The position numbers were made by a program, and so were the translations under genes. From NCBI GenBank assembly GCA_003447545.1, contig DLYX01000403.1:1-13235 (forward strand): a stretch of 13,235 nt of DNA, given 5' to 3'. Positions 7,492 through 13,235 of this stretch are shown in pieces. How positions within the stretch are numbered: the stretch's first letter is position 1; each line of letters begins with the position of its first letter. The DNA is from Deltaproteobacteria bacterium. Its GTDB lineage: Bacteria; Desulfobacterota; Binatia; UBA12015. Below the pieces are notes generated by a model, which saw only the letters and a list, made by a program, of their open reading frames with translations, searched no databases and was not told the DNA's origin.

Positions 7492-8286
7492 ATGAACGAA
7501 CCTAAAACAACAGATACGCGTGAGAGCGCCATCGAGGTGCGCGACCTCACAATGGCCTACGGCGATTTCGTGGTGATGCGGGATTTGAATTTCGAGATTC
7601 GCTCGGGCGATATCTTTATCATCATGGGCGGAAGTGGGTGCGGGAAGAGCACCTTGCTGCGCCACCTTGTCGGACTTGTCGAGCCGGCCCGCGGCGAAAT
7701 TCGCTACAGCGGGGCCTCCTTCACGGAAGCGGATGCCGATGGACGAGCCGCATTCCTGCGACGGTTCGGCGTTCTCTACCAGAGCGGTGCTCTATGGAGT
7801 TCGATGACGCTCGCCGAAAATATCGGTCTGCCCCTGGGCGAGTATACGGACCTGACCGAGCGAGAGATTCGCGATGTTGCGGGCCTGAAATTATCACTGG
7901 TTGGCCTGTCCGGTTTCGAGGACTTCTATCCTTCCGAGATTTCAGGAGGAATGCAGAAACGCGCCGGTCTTGCGCGCGCCATGGCGCTGGACCCCGAGAT
8001 TCTATTTTTCGACGAGCCGTCGGCGGGCCTCGACCCGCTCTCATCTGCGCGTCTCGACGAATTGATTCTGGAGATTCGCGACAGTCTTGGCTCGACTGTG
8101 GTGATCGTTACGCATGAATTGGCCAGTATTTTCGCTATCGGAGATGATTCCGTATACCTGGACCCGGAGACCCGAACGATGAAGGCACGAGGCAATCCCA
8201 AGCAGTTGAGGGACCACGGAGAAGACCCCGGTGTCCGCGAATTCCTTTCTCGGGGTCAGATTTCCGGAGGTGGTCCTCATGAGTAA
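7492..8286 (+). CDS. mlaF: MlaF-type ABC transporter ATP-binding protein
   Basis: This is the 264-residue cytoplasmic ATPase that powers the MlaE permease. All ABC motifs are present: Walker A GGSGCGKST (46-54), Q-loop Gln97 in LYQSGALW, signature SGGMQKRAGLARA (151-163), Walker B ILFFDEP (170-176) with catalytic Glu175, D-loop SAGLDP (177-182) and switch His208 (VTHEL). The variant signature with MQKR in place of the usual QQQR is typical of MlaF/Ttg2A. Its ATG immediately follows the permease TAA, and its last codons overlap the MCE gene by 8 bp, so all are surely one operon. Confidence 0.95.
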   Translation: MNEPKTTDTRESAIEVRDLTMAYGDFVVMRDLNFEIRSGDIFIIMGGSGCGKSTLLRHLVGLVEPARGEIRYSGASFTEADADGRAAFLRRFGVLYQSGALWSSMTLAENIGLPLGEYTDLTEREIRDVAGLKLSLVGLSGFEDFYPSEISGGMQKRAGLARAMALDPEILFFDEPSAGLDPLSSARLDELILEIRDSLGSTVVIVTHELASIFAIGDDSVYLDPETRTMKARGNPKQLRDHGEDPGVREFLSRGQISGGGPHE

Positions 8287-9226
8287 GAAGGCGAACCCGA
8301 CGAGGATCGGAGGATTTGTCCTTGCGTCGCTCATGCTGGCAGTTCTCGGCGTGGCTCTTTTCGGCTCGGGACGCTTCTTTGAGCGGACCGAGCCTTTTGT
8401 CTGTTATTTCGATGGCTCCATCAACGGGCTGGCGGTCGGTTCGAATGTGAAATTCAAAGGGGTGCCGATTGGCTCGGTTTCCGAGATTCTTCTGCGCTTC
8501 GATGAGTCCGACGACAGTGCCAGCGTGCGGATTCCGGTGGTGATCCGCATTGACGAGAGCAAGATCGAAAAAGGTGCCGACCGCCCGGTAGACCTGAGCG
8601 ACCCTAAGGTCCTGCAGTCGCTGATCAGCCGGGGCCTCCGGGCAAGCCTTCAATCCGAAAGCCTCGTGACAGGCCTGCTCTACGTGAACCTCGATTTCTA
8701 CCCGGACGCACCACCGATTCGATTGGCGGAGGCCGGCGATATGATGGTGATCCCGACACTTCCCTCGACGCTCGAAGCGGTGCAGGAAGTGATGGGTCGG
8801 GTGGTTCGCGAATTGGATCAGGTGGACTTCAAGGAAGTCTTTCTCTCGGTCGAGGAAACGATCGAGTCGATTCATGAAATGCTGACCTCCCCCGAGATCC
8901 CGTCGACGATGGAGTCCCTCGCCGACACCATGGAGAGTCTGCGGAAATTATCGCATACGCTGAACGAAAAGATCGGCCCCTTCTCGGAAGCGGTGGAAGG
9001 CACAGCCCTGCAGGCCGATACGACCTTGCAGGAACTGACCGATGTGATCGCTTCGGTGGGCGTATTGCTCGACCCGGAGTCGCCCTTGGCGTTTCAGGTG
9101 GGCCAGACACTGCGCCAGGTTTCGGGCGCCTCGGACTCGGTGCGTGAGTTGGCAAACTTCCTCGAGGAGCATCCGAGCGCTTTGCTCTATGGTCGTGGCG
9201 GTGAGCCGGAAGAGGAGAATCCGTGA
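8279..9226 (+). CDS. mlaD: MCE-domain lipid-transport protein (MlaD/PqiB-like)
   Basis: This 315-residue protein is anchored by one N-terminal helix (about 10-30), with the rest in the periplasm. A single MCE domain spans ~38-145: YFDGSINGLAVGSNVKFKGV (43-62) and G-L-R-A-S-L-Q-S-x-S-L-V-T-G (119-132), ending in N-L-D-F-Y-P-D. Such domains form hexameric rings that pass lipids between membranes. A long helical tail (about 160-300) follows, ending with EEHPSALLYG, usual in MCE proteins that lack an MlaC partner and closer to the PqiB style than to the short E. coli MlaD. The start at 8279 has GGAGG at 8266-8270 eight bases upstream and overlaps the mlaF stop as ATGAGTAA; the longer frame from 8231 would add a false N-terminus from inside mlaF. 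Confidence 0.92.
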   Translation: MSKKANPTRIGGFVLASLMLAVLGVALFGSGRFFERTEPFVCYFDGSINGLAVGSNVKFKGVPIGSVSEILLRFDESDDSASVRIPVVIRIDESKIEKGADRPVDLSDPKVLQSLISRGLRASLQSESLVTGLLYVNLDFYPDAPPIRLAEAGDMMVIPTLPSTLEAVQEVMGRVVRELDQVDFKEVFLSVEETIESIHEMLTSPEIPSTMESLADTMESLRKLSHTLNEKIGPFSEAVEGTALQADTTLQELTDVIASVGVLLDPESPLAFQVGQTLRQVSGASDSVRELANFLEEHPSALLYGRGGEPEEENP

Positions 9227-9825
9227 TGGTGAATCGACATTTTCGCAAGACAAGCTTGTTGTTCATGCTGCTCGTCTCAAGTTGCTCGCTTTTGTCCGGT
9301 GCCCCGGGTTCGGGTCCGAATCGATATTACGTTCTGACTGAGGGTGCGGAATTGCGTGAGATCGCGCGCCTGCCGAAATTGAGCCTCGGCGTGGGTCCGA
9401 TCGAGCTGCCGGATTATCTCGATCGGTTTTCCATCGCGACTCGCAGCGAGGCAAACAGGGTCACCTACGCGGAGAATGACCGATGGGCCGAAAGCCTCGG
9501 AGGTAATGTCCAGCGCGTTCTCGCGGCCGATCTATCCGTTCTGCTCTACACGGAACGGATCTCGTTGTTTCCCTGGTACCGGACCTCGGCGCCGGATCGG
9601 CGGGTCTCGATCAGCATTCAGCGTTTCGAGGTCGACCCCGGAGGGAAGGTTCGCTTGTGGGCTCGTTGGATCCTGCGGGATGAAGACGGGAAACGACTGG
9701 TATCAGGGGAGTTTGATGAACGACGAGAAGTCGCCACCGGACCCGATGCCGTGGCTCGGGTGATGAGCGATCTGGTTGGAGACCTCGCGCGCTCCCTGGC
9801 GGTCGTAGTCGCAGAATCCGTTTGA
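9226..9825 (+). CDS. PqiC/YmbA-type ABC transport auxiliary lipoprotein (DUF330)
   Basis: This 199-residue lipoprotein has a basic N-terminus, the hydrophobic stretch LLFMLLV and lipobox V-S-S-C with Cys20 as the lipidation site. The mature part fits the ABC-type transport auxiliary lipoprotein family: YYVL near the start, then LSLGVGPIELPDYLDR, an R-x-x-x-N-x-V-x-Y segment, WAESLGGNVQRVLAADL, and a late R-V-S-I-S-I-Q-R-F-E strand. PqiC-like partners work with MCE proteins at the outer membrane side of the envelope. The ATG shares a base with the MCE stop (TGATG), and AGAGGAG at 9211-9217 is a good ribosome-binding site; a GTG at 9223 is a less likely start. This is the last gene of the operon. 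Confidence 0.88.
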   Translation: MVNRHFRKTSLLFMLLVSSCSLLSGAPGSGPNRYYVLTEGAELREIARLPKLSLGVGPIELPDYLDRFSIATRSEANRVTYAENDRWAESLGGNVQRVLAADLSVLLYTERISLFPWYRTSAPDRRVSISIQRFEVDPGGKVRLWARWILRDEDGKRLVSGEFDERREVATGPDAVARVMSDLVGDLARSLAVVVAESV

Positions 9826-9856
9826 GGGTCGGGGCCGCGAATGAGCTCAAGCGGTG
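9826..9856. other. Short convergent gap
   Basis: Only 31 bp separate the lipoprotein stop from the DUF1254 stop. I see no stem-loop plus T-tract on either strand. Termination here must be Rho-dependent or lie within the genes. Confidence 0.55.
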
Positions 9857-10900
9857 CTAGCGCGTCGTCACCGAGACGGTCATATCTGCGTCGGGAACCG
9901 GGACATAGGCGCGCAGGATCGCATAAAACGGTTTGCCGGTCGGGATCCCGTTTTTACCGGACCCGTCGGGGCTGAGCGTTACGGTGTAGGTGCCGTCCGC
10001 ATTGGGCTCGGCAGAATAGGTCGTCTGGTCGTATACTTTTTTATCGTTCGGAATCAGAAAACGATCCTCTGCTCCGTACGCTGTCACCGAGAAATATCCG
10101 GAATCCTGGACGATGCCTGCGGGCACCCTGAGTTCGTAGGTTTTCGTGCCGGACAGAGGCTCCCCTCCCTCGTCGACCATGATGGGGAGGTAGCGGACGG
10201 TGTCGGAGGGGGTTCCGAGTTGGCCGAGCATCACGGCGCTGGCTGAGGTGATCTCACCAACGTCACCGGACTTCTTGCCGAAAGCTCTGCCTGCATCGAG
10301 GTGGGGAATGCTCGCCTCGATCAAGGCGAGCCCGGACTTTTCAATCGCTGGTGAAAATCGCTGCACATCGCGATGCATGTCGCCGTCTCCACCGTCGAGA
10401 CGCATCTTCTGGCCGAGCGCTGTCACCTCGTCCAAATTGTTGACCACGACCATCCGGGTCAGAACCAGTCCCTGATCGGTTTCGAGGATGACGTGATCAA
10501 AGTCGCCCGCGGGGGCTTTCTGTCCGGGCCGCATCAAGACGATGGGTTTGCTCGGGTTGACGATGACGGCGGGTACGTTGTGCAGCATGTCGAAAACCGA
10601 GACGGAAAAGAACCGGTCGTATTGCGGTGTATGCAGCACGGCCGGGCCGTTGGAGAGGCTGAACCAGGCGTAGCCGTAATCGACGGTTGCTTGCGGTGTG
10701 ACAACCGTCTTGTCGGTCGGGTCTACCAATCCGGTAAAGCTGAGTTGCCCGGCCTGATTGTCCACCAGCCATTCGTTCATCATGCGAGCCTGCTCCTGAT
10801 TCGGGTACGCGCGAATATAGGCTTCGATCGTATCCAGAGCGCGAGCGGAGATCGGGAAAAAGAGCAAGCAGGCAAGTGTGATTATGGTTTTTCTTTGCAC
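9857..10900 (-). CDS. Secreted DUF1254/DUF1214 domain protein
   Basis: This 347-residue protein has a Sec signal peptide: MQRKTIITLACLLFFPIS followed by an A-R-A cleavage site after residue 21. The N-terminal half fits DUF1254 (TPQATVDYGYAWFSLSNGP, then Y-D-R-F-F-S-V and D-M-L-H-N). The C-terminal half fits DUF1214 (YELRVP, G-Y-F-S-V-T-A-Y, N-A-D-G-T-Y-T-V). The pair is widespread in bacteria and some large viruses; the biochemical role is not established as far as I know, though the fold is beta-rich. The start is GTG at 10900-10898, well supported by AGGAGGAG at 10914-10907 with six-base spacing, the best Shine-Dalgarno in the window. That suggests strong translation independent of the upstream ClC gene, 51 bp away. 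Confidence 0.88.
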   Translation of the reverse strand: MQRKTIITLACLLFFPISARALDTIEAYIRAYPNQEQARMMNEWLVDNQAGQLSFTGLVDPTDKTVVTPQATVDYGYAWFSLSNGPAVLHTPQYDRFFSVSVFDMLHNVPAVIVNPSKPIVLMRPGQKAPAGDFDHVILETDQGLVLTRMVVVNNLDEVTALGQKMRLDGGDGDMHRDVQRFSPAIEKSGLALIEASIPHLDAGRAFGKKSGDVGEITSASAVMLGQLGTPSDTVRYLPIMVDEGGEPLSGTKTYELRVPAGIVQDSGYFSVTAYGAEDRFLIPNDKKVYDQTTYSAEPNADGTYTVTLSPDGSGKNGIPTGKPFYAILRAYVPVPDADMTVSVTTR

Positions 10901-10906
10901 GAGGAA

Positions 10907-10914
10907 CTCCTCCT
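10907..10914 (-). promoter_or_regulatory. Strong Shine-Dalgarno fixing the GTG start of the DUF1254 gene
   Basis: On the minus strand AGGAGGAG lies six bases before GTG at 10900. It is an almost perfect anti-16S match and decides the start, since there is no ATG that preserves the signal peptide. Confidence 0.85.
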
Positions 10915-10951
10915 GAAATTGGTTGGTCGCCGCGCCCAGTGGGTTGGACCG

Positions 10952-12271
10952 TCAGGCAGGAGGGGCGTCCTTGCTTTCGGGTGGGCGTAGTCGAGTCATG
11001 AAGTTTTCGGCCAGACCTTCGTAGAGAGCCGTCGGACAGACAAGGCGCGATGCCTCGAACGCCATCATGGCGGCAAGCGCCAGAGGCAGGGTCATGAAGC
11101 GGGCATCGGTCATTTCGACGAGAATCACAAAAGCAGTGATCGGGCTTTGGACGACTCCGGAGAAATAGCTCACCATGCAAAGGAGAATCACCGCTTTGGG
11201 GTCCATGAACTCCAGAAAGGGTGCCACGAGTTGGCCGAGCGCGGCGCCGGTCGCAAGACTGGGATCAAAGAGTCCTCCGGGGATTCCGCTCAGCAGCGCA
11301 ATCCAGTTCCCCAGAGCAATCGCCCCGAATCCCCAAGTCGGTACTTCGGTCCCTTCCATCAGGATGGCTTCCGCATGAGGGTATCCGCTGCCGTAGCTGA
11401 ACCCTTCCGAGAGGATCGCCAGGAGAGCCATGGCCGCGCCGAGAGAAGCGGCCGCCATGAGAGGTTGTCGGCGATAGAAGCGACCGTAGGGACGCGTGGT
11501 CAGCAGCAGGCTCTGGGCAAAAAGCCCTCCGAGCAAACCGAAGACCACGCCCAGGACCGGGACCACCAACCATTCGAGGGGCTGGTCGAGGCGGGTCTCT
11601 ATTTTGCCGTAGAACAAATAGTCGCCGAAGAGTGTCATGCAGACGATGCATGCGACCAATACGGTGCGCACGATCGTGCCTGCGTTTTCCTTTTCGAACG
11701 AACGGCCAATTTCTTCCAATGCGAAAACAGCACCCGCGATGGGTGTGTTGAAAGCAGCCGCGATCCCGGCAGCGCCTCCTGCGAGGATCAGGCCTCGTTG
11801 CACCAACCATGTCTGGAATTTCCCCCAGCGGTTGGAGAGGTACATAAAGCAGGCGCCCGCGTGGACCGAGGGTCCTTCCCGGCCGATGGTCATGCCGGCG
11901 AAGAGGCCGATCGCGAGAAGCAGACCTTTACCGACAAGAATGCGCCAGGAAAGAACATGGCTGCGGGCCGGCCCGTCCTCGATCTTCAAGGCGGCGATAG
12001 CCTGAGGAATGCCGGTTCCATCGGTGCCCTGAAAGAAACGGTCGCGCAGTTGGCAAATGAGAATCATGCCGAAGAAGAGCATCGCCGGCTGAATCCAGGG
12101 CGAGACCGTCTGCAACCATTGCGAAAATAGAACGCTCCAGTCGTCGAGGTATCGAAACAAGGCCGCGACGGCACCGGTTGCTGATGCGGCCAGAATCCAC
12201 ACGGAATGTCGCCGCAGTGCATGCAGAGAGAACAGGCTTTCCTGCCATCGGGATTTCGTGGACATTTCCAT
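10952..12271 (-). CDS. ClC-family chloride channel/H+-Cl- antiporter
   Basis: This 439-residue polytopic membrane protein carries all ClC signatures: GTGIP (85-89, the GSGIP loop with Thr for Ser), GREGP (130-134) with gating Glu132, NTPIAGAVFALEE (175-187), and GGLFDPSLATGAALG (332-346). The E-E pair at 186-187 matches the region of the inner proton glutamate (E203 of E. coli ClC-ec1), and Tyr417 in LYEGLA lies where the central Tyr445 sits. These suggest a proton-coupled exchanger rather than a channel, by family comparison only. No CBS domains are attached. I chose ATG 12271, which overlaps the pgi stop as TGATG; the frame is open to 12406, but that part lies inside pgi. Other in-frame ATGs at 12286 and 12265 are possible. 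No clear ribosome-binding site is present, which fits translational coupling to pgi. Confidence 0.9.
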   Translation of the reverse strand: MEMSTKSRWQESLFSLHALRRHSVWILAASATGAVAALFRYLDDWSVLFSQWLQTVSPWIQPAMLFFGMILICQLRDRFFQGTDGTGIPQAIAALKIEDGPARSHVLSWRILVGKGLLLAIGLFAGMTIGREGPSVHAGACFMYLSNRWGKFQTWLVQRGLILAGGAAGIAAAFNTPIAGAVFALEEIGRSFEKENAGTIVRTVLVACIVCMTLFGDYLFYGKIETRLDQPLEWLVVPVLGVVFGLLGGLFAQSLLLTTRPYGRFYRRQPLMAAASLGAAMALLAILSEGFSYGSGYPHAEAILMEGTEVPTWGFGAIALGNWIALLSGIPGGLFDPSLATGAALGQLVAPFLEFMDPKAVILLCMVSYFSGVVQSPITAFVILVEMTDARFMTLPLALAAMMAFEASRLVCPTALYEGLAENFMTRLRPPESKDAPPA

Positions 12272-13235
12272 CAGGCACGTCGCCATTGCCGGAATCGGCG
12301 AATCAGGTTGTTGGTCGAAGTATCGTGCGAGAGGGTCGTCTCTTCGTCCGACTTCAACTCGGGGACGATCTTGTTGGCGAGAACCTTGCCCAATTCGACG
12401 CCCCATTGATCAAACGAGTTGATGTTCCAGATCGTCCCCTGGGTGAATATCTTGTGTTCATAGAGGGCGATCAGCTGACCCAGAATATGCGGCGTCAGTT
12501 CGCGTTTTACGATAATCGTGGTGGTCGGGTGATTTCCCCGGAAGGTACGATGCGGCACCTCATTTTCGGGTACGCCTTCGGCGCGAACTTCATCTTCCGT
12601 TTTTCCGAATGCGAGAGCTTCGGTCTGTGCAAGACAATTGGCCATCAGAAGTTCATGGTGGTCGCGAATATCGTGCGATGGTTTGGCAAAGCCGATGAAG
12701 TCGCAGGGAATCAGCTTGGTTCCCTGATGAATCAATTGATAGTAGGCATGCTGGCCATTCGTTCCGGGCTGGCCCCAGACGACGGGCCCGGTTTGGTAGT
12801 CGTGGATCGGTCGCCCTTCGCGGTCCGTCGACTTTCCGTCACTCTCCATATCCAGTTGCTGCAGGTAGGCGGTCAGTCGCCAGAGATATTGGTTGTAGGG
12901 GAGGATGGATTGCGTCTGTGCGCCAAAGAAGTTGTTGTACCAGATGCCGACGAGGCCCATCAGGACGGGAAGATTCTTTTCGGGGGGCGTTGTCCGGAAA
13001 TGCTCATCCATGGCGTGGAAGCCGGCGAGCATCTCCCGGAAACCGTCCGGGCCGATCGCGACCATGAGGCTGAGTCCGATGGCGGAATCAAACGAATAAC
13101 GCCCGCCCACCCAGTCCCAGAAGGCGAACATATTGGCGGTATCAATGCCGAAGGCCGCCACCTCTTTTGCGTTCGTGGAAACCGCGACAAAATGACGGGC
13201 CACGGCAGCTTCGTCGCCGAGAGCGTCCAGCATCC
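12271..13235 (-). CDS. pgi: Glucose-6-phosphate isomerase, C-terminal ~320 residues
   Basis: This enzyme interconverts glucose 6-phosphate and fructose 6-phosphate in the cytoplasm. The family is ~550 residues; the first ~40% lies beyond the right window edge, and the Met at 13233 is internal. Visible landmarks are VGGRYS with the active-site Arg, FRTTPPEKN, the D-M-E-S-D-G-K segment holding the catalytic base Glu (Glu357 in rabbit numbering), [19 protein letters not shown], the His of [10 protein letters not shown] (ring-opening His388 equivalent), and [11 protein letters not shown] with the active-site Lys (Lys518 equivalent). The usual Glu of GEPGTNGQ is Gln here; that residue is not the base. 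The TGA stop overlaps the ClC ATG. Function is certain by family. Confidence 0.97.
   Translation of the reverse strand, partial: MLDALGDEAAVARHFVAVSTNAKEVAAFGIDTANMFAFWDWVGGRYSFDSAIGLSLMVAIGPDGFREMLAGFHAMDEHFRTTPPEKNLPVLMGLVGIWYNNFFGAQTQSILPYNQYLWRLTAYLQQLDMESDGKSTDREGRPIHDYQTGPVVWGQPGTNGQHAYYQLIHQGTKLIPCDFIGFAKPSHDIRDHHELLMANCLAQTEALAFGKTEDEVRAEGVPENEVPHRTFRGNHPTTTIIVKRELTPHILGQLIALYEHKIFTQGTIWNINSFDQWGVELGKVLANKIVPELKSDEETTLSHDTSTNNLIRRFRQWRRA

Noticed and set aside
8231..8278. Upstream start for the MCE gene
   Set aside because: The added residues come from inside mlaF, while ATG 8279 has a well-placed GGAGG and gives a normal N-terminus before the membrane anchor.
11147..12130. 327-codon plus-strand open frame inside the ClC gene
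   Set aside because: It is the antisense shadow of a conserved membrane protein, hydrophilic and without domain likeness.
12272..12406. Upstream extension of the ClC frame
   Set aside because: It lies wholly within the conserved C-terminus of pgi; the residues are charged and unlike any ClC N-terminus.
12768..12790. Glu-to-Gln change in the pgi motif GEPGTNGQ (here GQPGTNGQ) as a sign of an inactive enzyme
   Set aside because: Counting along the rabbit enzyme places the catalytic base Glu357 in the D-M-E-S segment, which is intact here, as are the His and Lys equivalents. The changed residue is not the base.

Overview
This window comes from the chromosome of a Gram-negative bacterium with high G+C. 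It carries an Mla/MCE lipid-transport operon, predicted lipoproteins and exported proteins, all of which imply an outer membrane. Gene density is high, gaps are short, and GTG appears as a start codon. The mix of a lipoprotein-type DUF255 protein, a Coq4-like protein, an MCE system with a STAS-fused permease, and a DUF1254/DUF1214 protein would fit an uncultured delta-proteobacterium-like lineage such as Myxococcota or Binatota. That placement is a weak guess. I see no rRNA, tRNA, IS element, phage gene or CRISPR array.

Layout, left to right. (1) 2-220: the 3' end of a short-chain dehydrogenase on the plus strand. (2) 221-345: a gap with a degenerate 13-bp tandem repeat. (3) 346-2757, minus strand: a full-length DUF255/YyaL (SSP411-like) protein with an added N-terminal export or lipoprotein signal. 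(4) A very short divergent gap, then a co-directional plus-strand run from about 2782 to 9825: an AmpG/PAT-type MFS permease, an acyltransferase-3 membrane protein, a Coq4-like protein with an extra N-terminal helical domain, and a four-gene Mla/MCE operon (STAS-MlaE permease, MlaF ATPase, single-MCE protein, PqiC-type lipoprotein). (5) Convergent with it, on the minus strand and transcribed right to left: pgi (5' end outside the window), a ClC-type chloride transporter that starts inside the pgi stop codon (TGATG), and a secreted DUF1254/DUF1214 protein with a strong Shine-Dalgarno and a GTG start.

How the genes work together. The Mla-like operon is the clearest functional unit: inner-membrane permease with built-in STAS domain, ATPase, periplasm-facing MCE ring protein and lipoprotein partner, presumably moving lipids between the two membranes. 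The three plus-strand genes before it (permease, acyltransferase, Coq4-like) all have a membrane or lipid flavour. Only the first two are closely spaced (9 bp), so a shared pathway is inference. The pgi-ClC pairing looks translationally coupled but has no obvious metabolic logic.

The most unusual gene is the Coq4-like protein at 5225-6271. It keeps the HDxxHx11E metal-site motif of Coq4 exactly, but carries roughly 120-170 extra N-terminal residues and has no ubiquinone-biosynthesis genes beside it. I found no wholly new multi-gene system that I can defend. This gene and its neighbours are the best place to look.
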